A stretch of DNA of 64,000 nucleotides from Zingiber officinale (Eukaryota; Streptophyta; Magnoliopsida; Zingiberales; Zingiberaceae): positions 75,774,688 through 75,838,687 of the forward strand of contig NC_056000.1 in the NCBI RefSeq assembly GCF_018446385.1, read 5' to 3'. The position numbers and the translations under genes are program-made. Under the pieces are notes generated by a model. The model saw only the letters and a list, made by a program, of their open reading frames with translations. It was not told the origin of the DNA and did no database searches. Positions 44,394 to 56,454 of the stretch are shown here, piece after piece (position 1 is the first letter of the stretch; each line of letters starts with the position of its first letter).

Positions 44394-46154
44394 TTAGATC
44401 CGAATCTTGAGTCTGATCTTGTGCGGAGCATCTGCGACTTTGAAACTCTGCACCGAAGAGGACTTTCCTGAAGATTGGCTGATGCTGATCTCGTAGTCTC
44501 CATGAAAGAGTCGAGTCCTGAAGGAACCATCAGCAGCCGTTTTGCCAACCACATCGCCGGACTTCCACTCGGCGATCAGCTTATCGACGACATCGCCGGC
44601 TGGAAGGTTTTTGAAGTTGTTGTCCGTCAAACACATTCTGTAGCACCCGTTGGGGTGCCATGCCGACCACATCACTATCCCTTTCACAGCAGGGTGCGAG
44701 TAGCCTTCCCTCAGCACGCCCTCCAAATCCCTCGCCCGCTCTGTGCCATTGTTGACGTCCACCTCGGTGAGCCAAATCGGCCTGTTGGCCCTCGCCAGAG
44801 TGTCCAAAGCAGCTCTCATGTAGGCTAAATCCGGCTTGCCGAAGTGGCTCTCGAGCCCAATTGCAAGACCTGGATGATTCGTGTAGGCTTCGATCCTCTG
44901 CAACTTTTCGAGGTACTTCGCCGGAGTCACGGTCAAGTCACCAGGGTACTCCAGGGTGTTGTACTCGTTCAGGAACAGCAGTGCGTTTGGATCGACCTCC
45001 CGGACCTTCTGGTAAAAAATCGACGAAGCGTCGGCACCCAACTTGTCCTCGAAGAAGGAGCCATGCATGTTCTCGTTGACGACGTCCCAGGCGATGACCT
45101 GGCCTTTGTACCTCGACACTACAGAATTGAGTCTTCTCTGCGCGGCGTCGCGGAGTTGCTGCGCGGAGAGGGATTTGACCCAGCCCATCTGCGTCTGGGG
45201 GTCGTCCCAGAGCACGTTGTGGCCTCGGACGGCGATGCCGTGCTGCTTGGTGAACGCGAGCATGGCGTCCGCGGCGGAGTAGTCCTCTTTGCCGGGGGAG
45301 GTCTCCGTGGCGTACCACTTCATCTCGTTCTCGAAGGTGGTCACGGTGAAGCGGGAGGAGAACCAGTTCTGGTACGCGGGATTGTTGAGGATGGTGCTCG
45401 CAATGGCGCAACCGAAGGGGAAACCCGGCCGCACCTGCTGGATGGAAACTGACGCGCCGGGAACGGCCTTGCCCTCGCCGTCGACCACTCGGACCACGAC
45501 GCTTTTCTTGCGGACCTTGTCGATGGCCTTCGCTTGGTGAGCTCTCCATTGGCGTTCAGTGAACGGCTGCAGAGAGACAGAGTCCACCCATATCTCCTCC
45601 CCACCTCTGTTCTCGCTCTGCAATCCGAAGCATGATCAGTTCGATGCATGATGCTCAGATGGATCCAAAAAAAAAAAAAAATGAAGAATCTGACCTCAAA
45701 GAAGATCTCAGCTGGTCCGGACGACTCGGGAGTCAGACCTCCCTTGAGCATCGTCCAACATCCCGACTTTGCTTCCGTCTCTCCCGCATGGATGAAGCCG
45801 CTAGATGTCTTGAAGACGACCCTAACAGCAGCGTTCCCTCGGTCGATCTGAACCCAGGCTGGGACATCAAGAAGGAAGGAGCTTAGTCCGAGAAACACAT
45901 GGGCATGCATATATCATCGCCATGAAAGTACCTGAGAAAGCATACAGCAAACCCTTTTGCAGGAACACCTTCTGCGATATGCTCTGTTGCGGCGAGGTTC
46001 TGCGTGTAGCGACCGAGAAACGGTTACCTGATTCAGATTTCCTCACTGCGACGCGGCTGCGGCCGAAGGGTTTCCAACGCTTCGTGCCATTGTTGAATTC
46101 TGGGTTGCGGATTATGCCGCCGCGATACTGTGGCTTTGGGGGATCTGCCAAGCA
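44394..46154 (-). CDS. Plant GH10 endo-1,4-beta-xylanase, 5' exon not found
   Basis: Three exons fit: 46154-45932, 45858-45695 and 45617-44394 (stop TAA), with GT-AG introns of 73 and 77 bp and matching phases. Exon 1 as given starts CLADPPKPQYRGGIIRNPEF, the first conserved segment of plant GH10 proteins. A carbohydrate-binding, CBM22-like region follows (FSVATRRTSPQQSISQKVFL, KSGCWTMLKGGLT, EIWVDSVSLQPF). The catalytic barrel is in exon 3: FTVTTFENEMKWY, GHNVLWDDP, WDVVNENMH with the acid/base Glu, and IWLTEVDVNNG with the nucleophile Glu. The C-terminus GCYRMCLTDNNFKNLPAGDV is typical. The enzyme cleaves xylan in the cell wall. A signal peptide exon should lie upstream, but I could not locate it before 47.8 kb. 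The catalytic frame is intact. Confidence 0.9.
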
Positions 46155-47867
46155 CTGAAGAAAATGGCAGAGAAAGAAATTGTGATGAACATGAATTGAA
46201 GATGATAAAGAAATTTCAACTACATGGACATACATGATCCCTATTCCAGAAGGAAGGACCCGATTACGAAGAGAAAAGATACACAATTTATCATCATGAA
46301 GAAGTTCATAGATGATCTTGGTACGAAAACAAACTTGGGACGTCTTCAGAAACCACTCATGAGCAACACCCCATGTTCGACACTCATGGATGACTGAGTG
46401 CGCGAGGCACCAAGATACCACTCGAGTGCTTAGATGAGCATTCAGTTTACCTGAGTGGTCCCCGACCACATAATCGCCCATGCACGTCACACAAGGGTTG
46501 TCGGTAAAAAAAAACCTATATACATATTGCAAAATAGCTTTGGAATATTAATTTCTATGCAATTGTTATAGAGTTAGTTAGACCAATCGATTCAAACATA
46601 TTGATCAAGGGACCAATTGAGTACGTTAAGATAATTGGAAATATTGCCACGTTGAATTTAGTCATAATCGAACAATTGATCAATCGTAAGAATGAGAAGT
46701 TAACTAGCCAAACAAACTAGATGAAACAAGTGAAGCATTCTTCTACAAGATTTTAATATTGTAGATTTTAGTCATTGCCTTATTTATTGCTTGCCTTCAA
46801 AATAGCATACAAGAAATTCATGCCTTATTTGTTACATTCCTAAAAACTATGACAAAAACAATTAATCAAATATTCTATTTCATTAATCAAAATAAGCAAA
46901 ACATGCTCTCTTCTATTTCTAATCTATTCCATTTCTCACAATAACCATAAACTAATGACATCATCCTAGCTATGTCCATTATCCTTCTCACAGGTAATTA
47001 TTTCTATTTTTGTTTTCCATTTTCATTCGATAAAAGAAACACGATGAGGGGTGCAAGCATGAGAGAAGTCAAGGATTTCACAAAGTATAAACGACAACAA
47101 AAGAAGGGGATAAAAAAGCTTCGGCTTGTATGTTTCCCACAACATCAAGAAACTCAACAGAAAAATCTCACTGAAATGAAGATGAACAATTCGGATGAGA
47201 AAAATAACAATTTTTTTTCATATCTGAAGTGAAAAAGAAGAAGACAAACCTCTATGCTTGCTGAATAATCATAAGGTTTGGAAGACACCAAATGCCCTAC
47301 AAACATTCACAAGGATCACAAATCTCATTCAAACTTCTCTTCAAATACAAACTTTCTTTAGATACCTCCAAACAGTAGTGCACTGCTCAGTAAGAAAACA
47401 AGTAGTTTGTCCATTGAAACCTTAATCCTCCACACCAACTCTTTGCATGAGTGTCAAGAAAAGTATGACATATTTTTCTATTTATTATTTTCAGAGAAGG
47501 TGAGTATGGATGGTAATAAAGATACCTTAATTGTTAATGAAATGGTTTTTTTAAGAAACATCTTGAAAACTGCTGATTCTATCTTAAGTTGCATGAATTG
47601 CAAAAGGGTAGAGAAGGCTGTTTATGTTAATGTGGGGGTAATTACTTGAATGTTACTAATGTATGAAGTTAATGCATCGATTACTATTGTAATTTGCTTG
47701 GCTAATTAGAAAATTAAAGGATGGAAGTTGCTGATAGGTATATAATATATTTGGAAGAAAGTATATCTAATTACATAGGAGGAAAAGCTAAGTAATTAAG
47801 GATATTTCGTATTTTCATTCCTTATTTTTGAATAAAATATCAAACTTTTACAACTTTCTTTTTTTTT
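46155..47867. other. Upstream of the GH10 gene; AT-rich, no recognised gene
   Basis: No signal-peptide exon with a phase-0 donor was identified. A good donor-like CTCAG|GTAAAC at about 46450 (minus strand) has the wrong phase. An 86-codon plus-strand frame (46972-47232) is Lys/Asn-rich and resembles nothing known. Confidence 0.4.
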
Positions 47868-48157
47868 CAAGAAAATGTCCAAACTAATATGTAGCAAATT
47901 TTTCAAGGGGTGGATTATATTTTGTTGTTTACTAAATTACACATCTCTCTTTTTCTAAATACCAAAAAAATACCCTTGAATAAATTTATTAAATAATATT
48001 TTCTTACTTTTTTTTTTAGTGAAGAGTAAAAGTAATTAATTGGACAAATACTTTAATAATAGGATTTAATAGGATGGCATCTACAAAATAAAAAAATATT
48101 TTCACATTAAAATAGAATAAAAATTACCATCAACGTGTCATTATTAAAAGATTCTTA

Positions 48158-48948
48158 GGGTGCGTTTGGTTCGGGGTTATTCTTGATAACCTTGATTATC
48201 CATCGAAGGTTATCAACAAAAACCTTGTTTGGTTTAGGTATTCGATGATTCCCGAGTAATGTTCCATGCCCGACACGTCAGCAAAAGGGTCATGCAGCTC
48301 GGAATCGAAAAACCTCAGAAAAACTAAGAGTTTTCTTGATTTCGGGGTTAACAAATTTTTTTTACTAAAAATACCCTCCAGTAAGAAAAAACATGGAAAA
48401 AAGAGGAAAAAATATTTAAAAATGTAAAAAAAAAAAATTTAAAAATTTTTAAAAATAAATAATTTTAAAAAATAAAAATTTTAATTTTTAAAAAATTAAA
48501 AAATTAAAAATTTAAAAAATTAAAAAAATTTAAAATTTTAAAAAATTTAAAAAATTTAAAAATAAAATAAATAAACTAAAATTAAAATTTTAAAAAAGTA
48601 AAAAAAAATATAAATATAAATAATATAAAAACATTAAAAAAAATAAAAAAACACACATAAAAAAGTAAAAAAATATACAAGAAAAAGAAAAGTGAAAAAA
48701 ACATAAAAAAATAAATAATAATAATAATAATAATAATATGTATAGTTGATTTTGTAATTGACGGTAATACGGTAAAATATTAAACTAAGGTATTCATTAA
48801 AATCTTCAAACAAATAAGTTTTTGTTGCATTACCTACATTGAACCAAACAACATTTGGTTATGTTTTATTCCCCATAATCTTGGTTATGTGATTACCTGG
48901 TAATCACATAACAAAGGTTATACATGATAACTTAAACCAAACGCACCC
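48158..48948. mobile_element. PIF/Harbinger-type MITE, 791 bp
   Basis: The terminal inverted repeats are GGGTGCGTTTGGTTC at the left and GAACCAAACGCACCC-like (AAACCAAACGCACCC) at the right. The TTA target duplications are at 48155-48157 and 48949-48951. The interior (48420-48740) is almost pure A/T with an AAT run. The empty site is preserved in copy B near 53746, where a single TTA joins the same flanks. Confidence 0.88.
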
Positions 48949-49153
48949 TTAGAATGATTTTTTTCACTTAGGTTGCCTGACTCGTCATGCACGATTGTAG
49001 TGTGCGATTGTGTGAGTCGTGACATTTGAAAGTGAGTCGGGGGTCTAGAATTGATCCGAACACCATAATTTCTCATTGTGTCACGGATGCCATTGTGTAT
49101 GGGGCGACGCATAATGTAACAACTCTCTCTCTCTCTATATATATATAGGAGAA

Positions 49154-49460
49154 CACTAAAAATGCTAGCAATTTAGAACGAATTTTGTGACAAATTTAAA
49201 AAGAAAATGTCACAAGAAAAATTTGCGATGAATTCTGCGATGAAAACATGTAAATTCATCATAGAATTTACGACGAATTATATTTTTGTTGCCAAATTCA
49301 TTGTAATTTTGTAATGAAAATTAAATTCATCACAAAATTACCAAACACAAATCTATGACAAAATTATATTTTCATCCCAAATTTGGCTACTAATCCAGTT
49401 TTCGTCGTTGCCACCATCATCACCAGAACGGGGAGGAATGTAAAGCTCAACTGAATATGT
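49154..49460. mobile_element. CACTA terminus of copy A
   Basis: GAGAACACTAAAAATGCTAG marks the terminus at 49154. It is followed by GATGAATT/GACGAATT-type subterminal repeats. The corresponding end in copy B is CACAAAAAATC at 53980. Confidence 0.6.
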
Positions 49461-50367
49461 TGTTGGACCCCTTGATTGTTTTGATGTAATCAACCAAGTT
49501 AGGTTCGGTCATGTTTGGTTTTAATCCCTGTGTCTAAATGTGTAGGAGCTTAGGAGCACAGGAAGTCGAGCGAAAGACACAGCTAACAAGAAAGAAGGCA
49601 CGCGAGAGAGTCGCCGGGCTCGGTGCGTCCGAGGGACAAGATGCTGCGGAAGAGTACACCGATGGACGAGAAGGACGTGTACGACGTTCAAGGGATGAGA
49701 AGCTGGAGCGAAAGCCTGCTCGAGGAAAAGGCCGAAATTTGGGTTCGGGTGAGTCCTGTTTCGGTGGTCGAAATCACCGAGGAGATCGCAACAGCAAAGG
49801 AGCGAAATGGAGCTGCAAATGCTGTTGGAGGCACCTTCAAAGGATGTTGAAGGCGCCTTCCATGGATGCAAGGCGCCTTCGATGAACAGTGCGAAGAAAC
49901 CTTCCAAGGCTATGGAAGGTGCTTTCGACTAGGCAATTTGGTCGTTGGCGGAAAGGATAAAGTTTTATCCTTTAGCTTCGCTGGAGGTGCCTTCCAGCCC
50001 TTTGGAAGGAGCTTTCAACCTTCGGATGAGATTTTCCAGGGGCTATAAAAAGACCCCTGGACCTAGGAAATTAGTAACAACTACTATAATCAATTTTCTA
50101 GTCTTTCCTGAGCTTTTCAAAGATTATAAGAGGCTTCTCCGCCTACACGAAGGAGATATTTCTAGTGGAGCTTTGCAACTGCTTTGGATTAACAACCACC
50201 TACGTTGTAACCCAGTCAAATCTGTTTACCTCTTTTATTTTTAAATAGTTGTTTATTTCAGTTTATTATAATTGTGATATTGCTACTGATCTTAGTTGGA
50301 AACAGAGAAAGGTTTTGTTTCTTTTTAACAGACACCGCACCCTCTCATCGGTCCCGCTGTGCCAACA
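49461..50367 (+). repeat. 5' LTR of the small copia element
   Basis: TGTTGGACCC...GCCAACA. It has a palindrome-rich segment (49826-50020, GGAAGGCGCCTTCC-like) and then a TATA (50044) enclosed by TCCAGGGG (50035-50042) and CCCCTGGA (50054-50061), perfect inverted arms. Confidence 0.93.
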
Positions 50368-50461
50368 AGTGGTATCAGAGCCCAACTGTCTCAGAAGAAC
50401 TAACCACCGACTGAAGCATCATGATCAAGATGATGATCGGTGCAAGCATTCACCCACCAAG

Positions 50462-50815
50462 ATGATGGTACGTGCTCTTTCACCCAAGTATTCTTTTCAG
50501 TTCATTAAAGCACTTTTGAAAGATTTAATAAAATTGGAAAAAGAGAACGATGATTTTAAAGAACAATTAAATAATTTAAAGTATGAAAATGATAACTTGA
50601 AAATACAAATCGACATTTTGAAAAAAGGTGCATGCTCAGAATTAAATAACTTAAAAAAAAAATCAAAACTTAGAATTAATGGCATGTTAATTTGGTATAT
50701 TAGACATCACCAAGGCCAAATTAAAAATTTTTTAAAAAATTATATTCCTACTAAATTTTTTATTAACCCAGTAGGAAGGAACCTATTTTGGGTTCCAAAG
50801 TCTTATTTAGATTAA
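50462..50815 (+). CDS. Truncated gag coiled-coil segment of the small copia element
   Basis: A short frame starts near 50462 and reads a coiled coil (KLEKENDDFKEQLNNLKYEN) followed by NPVGRNLFWVPKSYLD. It resembles the C-terminal end of the gag in the large copia element, which also has a coiled coil followed by a VPKS motif. The capsid core and zinc knuckle are absent. I would not expect an independent function. Confidence 0.5.
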   Translation: MMVRALSPKYSFQFIKALLKDLIKLEKENDDFKEQLNNLKYENDNLKIQIDILKKGACSELNNLKKKSKLRINGMLIWYIRHHQGQIKNFLKNYIPTKFFINPVGRNLFWVPKSYLD

Positions 50816-51365
50816 ACATTTTTTTATTTAAGGCTGCAAGAAAAATTAAATGTTTAAATTTTTTAAAAGTTTTTGTCTAGAAGTGGTTAATGATCCAATA
50901 ACCAAAAAGGCCTAGTGCCTCACCATAGCTTGGAAGTCGATTATTAAATTGAATATTTAATTGGCAAACTGATAGACTTGTGAAATTAATTAAGATAATG
51001 TTTTCAATGTTTGTCAATTATTGAAAAAATTCATAACTTAGAAATTGTTTTAAATTTATTTTACTTCCTAACACTTAATTTCAAAAAAATTTCTTATTTT
51101 TACTCTCTTTTAATGTGATCAATGGAGGAGGAATAAGTACAAGTTTAGGAGGAGTAGAGGGAGTTAAGGATTTTATCAAAATTCTGAATTTTTGCTAACT
51201 CTATTTTATAAATTTGAATTTTGATAAATCAGTTTATTTCATACTTAGTGTTGCAATTTCTTTATTGCAAACTTTATACTTAAGATGTTTTATTCTTTTA
51301 TTACTACTTGTTTGGTTTTTACCCTAACTTAATCTTGGGTTGATGCACATCAAAAAGAGGGAGAT

Positions 51366-52299
51366 TGTTGGACCCCATGGTTGTTTTGATATGATCAACC
51401 AAGTTAGGTTAGATCCTGTTTGGTTTTGATCCCTGTGTCTAAGTGTGCAGGAGCTTAGGAGCACAGGAAGTCGAGCGGAAGACGCATCTAATGAGAAAGA
51501 CGACACGGGAGAGAGCCGACGGGCTCGGTGCGTCCGAGGGACAAGATGCTGCGGAAGAGTACACCGGTGGATAAGAAGGACGTGCATGTCATTCAAGGGA
51601 TGAGAAGCTGGAGCGGAAGCCTGCTCAAGGAAAAGGCCGAAATTGGGTTCGGGTGATCCCTATTCCGGTGGTCGAAATCACCCAGGAGATCACAGCAGCA
51701 AAGGAGCGAAATGGAGCTGCAAGTGCTGCTGGAGGCACCTTTAAAGGATGCTGAAGGCGCTTCCACGCCTTCTGTGGAAGGCGCCTCCACGCCTTCTGTG
51801 GAAGGCGCCTTCGATGAACAGTGCGAAGACGCCTTCCAAGGCTATGGAAGGCGCCTTCGACCAGGCAATTTGACCATTAGTGGAAAGGATAAAGTTTTAT
51901 CCTTTAGCCTCGCTGGAGGCGCCTTCCAGCCCTATGGAAGGCGCCTTCAGCCTTCGGATGAGATTTTCTAGGGGCTATAAAAAGACCCCTGGACCTAGGA
52001 AATTAGTAACAATTGCTGTAACCAATTTCCTAGTCTTTCCTGAGTTTTTTAAAGATTGTAAGAGGCTTCTCCGCCTACACGAAGGAGATATTTCTAGTGG
52101 AGTTTTGCAACCGCTTTGGATTAACAACCACCTAGGTTGTGACCAAGTCAAATTTGTTTGCCTCTTTTATTTCTAAATAGTTGTTTATTTCAGTTTATTA
52201 TAATTGTGATATTGCTACTGATTTTAGTTGGAAACAGAGAAAGATTTTGTTTCTTTTTAATAGATGTTGCGCCCTCTCGCCGGCCCCGCTATGCCAACA
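51366..52299 (+). repeat. 3' LTR of the small copia element
   Basis: It is very similar to 49461-50367 but has two tandem copies of a 24-25 bp unit with CCACGCCTTCTGTGGAAGGC at 51768-51810 that the 5' LTR lacks. TATA at 51976. Confidence 0.93.
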
Positions 52300-53466
52300 G
52301 ATGTCACATTATGAAGTCTTGTTGTCAGTGTAATTCACTAATTTCTTGATCCCTTTGCAACATTTGTTTATCTCTTTGCAACATTTGTTGATCCCTTTAC
52401 GTCATTTCTGGATCCCTTTACAATATTATCCCTTTTAAATGAGTAGCCTCTTTAGTCAAGCTACTTATCTGGGTCCTTATTATTAGTTGGGTGGAAGATA
52501 TACTAACAACTCTATGGCTTCTGTTCAAGGAACTCATTCCCAATATCTTTCTCCTTTTGGCTCCCCCACTCGCCTCCCGCTATAAACTCATTTTATTGCC
52601 AACAGAGTGCTCAGATCCCTTAGTATCATCACTAGTTTATATATGATCATCTCTGTGCTAACTCTAGCTCATCATATTTATCATATATTGTCATTAGAAA
52701 AATAGAAACATATATAATCTTGATTAGATATAATAAAAACACATATAATATAAGAGATACCATGTAGAATCTAAGTTATAAATTAAAATCAAATAAAAAT
52801 TAGAAAACCCTTTATTACTTTAGCTCTAGTTCCACTCCAAGTTTTATCTTTTTTTTTTTTTTTTTTTTGTAGATGTACGATGAAAATATCTATGCATGCA
52901 GACTCCTTCCCTATTTCCTTGTTCTGGAAAAAAAATACTATTAGAAATAATGAAATAAATTAAAAAATTTGTAAGAAAATTAAAAAATTATTATATGTTC
53001 ATCTATATTAATAGAGCCTCCAACATATGTAGCAGAAGAGTCTCCAGAATTATAAGTTTGAATTGTTCTACTCGACTCCTTTGTTTGCTCTCGTCAGTTG
53101 CCCAGACATTGGAGATCATGGCCAGTGTTCATCAGTTATGAAGGATGATTTTTTTCCCTTAGTCATAGCATGATTCAGTTTATGTTGGATGTGATCGCTA
53201 TATTTTTTTAAAATATTCTTTTTATCTCCATCTCTTCACTCGGGTCCCAATTGAATGCCCGTTGAAATGGAAAAAAAAACAATCAATTATATATTCAGTG
53301 TAATTTTATATAAAAATTAAAGAGGATATACCTTAAACTCGTTCCACTAAAACTCTTTGATGGATACTAAAATATTTGTATATATTATTGAAGGGTCTCT
53401 TCAATAGTTATTCATAATTCAATTAATATCGTGAAGAATTCTTAAACTTTTAGAACTTTAATTAAA

Positions 53467-55830
53467 GAAAATGTTCAAACTAATCTAGCAAAATTTTCAA
53501 CGGGTGCATTATATTTTGTTGTTTACTAGATTACACATCTCTCATTTTTAAATACCCAAAAAATACCCTTCAGTACATTTATTAAATAATATTTTCATTC
53601 TTGTTTTTTAGTGAAGAGTAAAAGTAATTAATTGGGCAAATATTTTAATGATAGGATTTAATAGAATGACATCTACAAAATAAAAAATATTTTCACATTA
53701 AAATAGAATAAAAATGACCATCAACGTGTCATTATTAAAAGATTTTTAGAGTATTTTTTTTTTCACTTAAGCTGCCCGACTCGTCATGCACGATTGTAGT
53801 ATGCGACTAAGTACTAAGTGAGTCAGGACATCCAAAAATAAATTCGATATCCGGAAGTGAGTTGGAGAGTCCGAAATTGATCCGAGCACCCTACATTCTC
53901 ATTGAGTAGCGGATGCCATTAGGCACGGGGTGACATGTAGCATAACAACTCTCTACATAGAGAGAGAGAGAGAGGAGAACACAAAAAATCAATAATTTGG
54001 AGCGAATTATGTGATTAATTAAAAAATGCTTCACCAAATTTTGCCACGAAAATATGTAAATTTGTCACAAAATTTGCGACAAATTGTATTTCCATCGCCA
54101 AATTCATTGCAATTTTACAACAAAAATTAAATTCGTCACAAAATTACCAAACACAAATATACAACAAAACTCTATTTTCATCCCAAATTTGATGACTAAT
54201 CAGTTTTCATTGTAGATTTAGCGATGTTTGAATCCCCATTCCATCCTAGATTTGGCTACGAATATTATTTTCACTACCAAATCTGCGACAAATACACATT
54301 CATTGCCAATATGCAAATTTGCCAAATCTACAATGAATCTGGAATTTGTCATAGATTTGGCGATGAATCTATGGATTCGTCGTACATTTGCGATATACAG
54401 TAATTTTATGATATTTGGTGATGAAAATAATTCGTCGCCAAATTCATCCCAAAATGCTATAATTTTTTCCAAAACATAACCCTTTCTGCATTTTAGCATA
54501 TTAATACAATATCCATCAATAATCATTTACAAACTTGTTTATATAACACATCCTATTTAGCATATACATCCAACACATCCTATTTCATAACATACCCATC
54601 TTATTTATATTCTAAACCAAATCCATACATCCAAACAAGTCAATAGGTTACATGCGCATCCTATTTACATATCAAATCCATAAAAACAAGCCAATATAAG
54701 AAGTATCAACTACATATCAAATGCACTATATAAGTCAATACTTACACCACCAAATCTTCTTCTTCTATGACAAACACTTTCTTCTCCTTCAATTTTTCTT
54801 CTTTTTCTTTATCAAAACAAACAAACAAACAAACAAACAAATAAAAAGTATCATTTATAAGAAAAAAAGAAAATCCTATAAACTAATACAAAATTTAATA
54901 CTTCTTGCGTGGATTTTAATTTTTATTGGTCTCACCAACCTTGTTCGAAATAAATTAACAGTATTAGTCACAAATACAAAAATAAAAGTTCACAATCAAA
55001 TAATTAATATTCAAAAATATTAATTATGAGATAAATAACATTCATATATAAATAAAGTCATGAAGAATCATCACCACCATCGTCGTCATCATCGTTACCA
55101 CCATCATCATTGAAACGAGGAGGAATCTGACTTGGAGTGGAGCTCAACTGAAGATGTCACATTATGAAGTCTTGTTGTTAGCGCAATTCACTAACTTTTC
55201 TGGATCCCTTAGCAACATTTGTTGATCCCTTTGTGTTTCTTGATCCCTTTGTAATATTATCCCTTTTAAATTGGTAACATCTTCAGTCAAGCTATTTATT
55301 TGGACCCTTACTACTGGTGGGGTGGAAGATGTACCCACAACTCTATGGGTTATGTTCAAGGAACTCATTCCCAACATCCTTCCTCCTTTTCCCCCCCCCC
55401 CCCCCCCCCCCTCCGTCTCTGTTCAATAAACTCATTCACATTATGATTTATTTTATTCTGATGACTCCTTTGTTTGTCCTCATCAGTTGCCTAAACATTG
55501 AAGATCGTGGCCCAATGTTCATCGGTGATGAAGGATGATTTTTTCCCCCTAATCTTAGCATGATTCAGTACATGTCGGATGTGATCATCATATTTTTTTC
55601 TTAAATATTCTTTTTATCTCCATCTCTTCACTCAGTCCCAATTGAATGGTCATTGAAATGAAAAAAAATAATCAATTATATATTCACTATAATTTCATAT
55701 ATAAATTGAAGGCGATATACCTTAAACTCGTTCCACCAAAGCTTTTTGATGGATGCTAGAGTGTTTGTATATGTCATTGAAGCACATCCTCAATGGTTAT
55801 TCACGATTTGATTAATATCGTGAATAACCC
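53467..55830. repeat. Tandem segmental duplication, copy B
   Basis: The second unit of the duplication described at 47868-53460. Without MITE and copia insertions, it documents both empty sites. It continues to the right into the rest of the CACTA element. Confidence 0.88.
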
Positions 55831-56117
55831 CGAATTTGTAAATCTATCATTACCAATAATAAATATTAAATAATTAAGATAGATGAAAAAAATAAAATAT
55901 TTTATAGTACTTATGAAACTCCGAGTTAGACTATAAACTCTTGAGAGTCTATAAACTTAGCACCTGAGTTTATGGCTAAATAAGGGGGCGCATGGGTACT
56001 GGCGACGATGAATGAGAAGATGTTGGCGAAGGTGCATGAGAAGGTCTTGCCTGATTGAGGGAAGGGGGCGTATGTACAGTGGCAGGTGATGAATTTGACT
56101 GGTCCTGAGAACTCCAT
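55055..56117 (-). pseudogene. CACTA accessory (TNPA-like) gene remnant
   Basis: The minus strand has a coiled-coil piece (VRVQINSLTEDVTNLKGIIL and QRDQETQRDQQMLLRD, 55377-55162). After stops it has an acidic C-terminal end (PPRFNDDGGNDDDDDGGDDS) near 55060-55120. An upstream frame at 56117-55926 may belong to it. This layout, a coiled coil then an acidic tail, fits TNPA/Transposase_24-type proteins. The gene is broken by stops and frameshifts. A second, more damaged copy lies in duplication copy A (about 52300-53200). Confidence 0.45.
55388..55412. repeat. Poly-C tract
   Basis: About 20 or more consecutive C. Absent from copy A, which has CTCCCCCACTCGCCTCCCGC there. Confidence 0.95.
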
Positions 56118-56454
56118 CTTCGGCTACCCTGTCAAAAAATGTTCCGAAAATTCAAATATAGGATAAAGTAAATTGCAAATTTGATGCATAATGAAAAACA
56201 TTTAAAAAAACTTACCATATCTTCTAACAGATCAGAGAATGCACAATAAAATACCAATATGCCACCTGTAATGACCTATGGAAAAAATTGCAGTGCATTT
56301 AATGAGATAGTATATAAACAACTAATTAAGATATAAGTTTTATAAATTTATAGATTAAAACTAAATTTACTTATAAATAAAAACATTATCGCATATGAAA
56401 ATGGGTCATCATATTAAGATTATAAAACTTACCCATCATCAAACATCAAAGTCC

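Larger units (their letters stand above)
49461..52299 (+). mobile_element. Small non-autonomous copia element (2839 bp)
   Basis: The LTRs are 49461-50367 and 51366-52299, the primer-binding site TGGTATCAGAGCC is at 50370-50382, and a purine run (AAAAAGAGGGAGAT) lies just before 51366. The target sequence GATGT is intact on the right (52300-52304) and TATGT on the left (one change). Copy B at about 55150 preserves the empty GATGT site. The 998 bp interior codes only for a piece of gag. Confidence 0.93.
47868..53460. repeat. Tandem segmental duplication, copy A (CACTA left end plus flank)
   Basis: The sequence matches copy B (53467-about 55830) from GAAAATGTYCAAACTAAT onward, through CATCAACGTGTCATTATTAA, the GAGAACAC terminus, ATTATGAAGTCTTGTTGT and GTTCATCRGTKATGAAGGAT. 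Copy A carries two insertions (MITE, copia) that B lacks. It lacks about 830 bp that B has (54220-55060). Without the insertions A is about 2 kb long. Confidence 0.88.

Noticed and set aside
44844-45452. 202-codon plus-strand frame opposite the xylanase
   Set aside because: Shadow of the conserved GH10 exon on the other strand.
46425-46532. Possible first exon of the xylanase gene ending CTCAG|GTAAAC
   Set aside because: The donor is good but the phase does not match the phase-0 acceptor at 46154 and the peptide is not signal-like.
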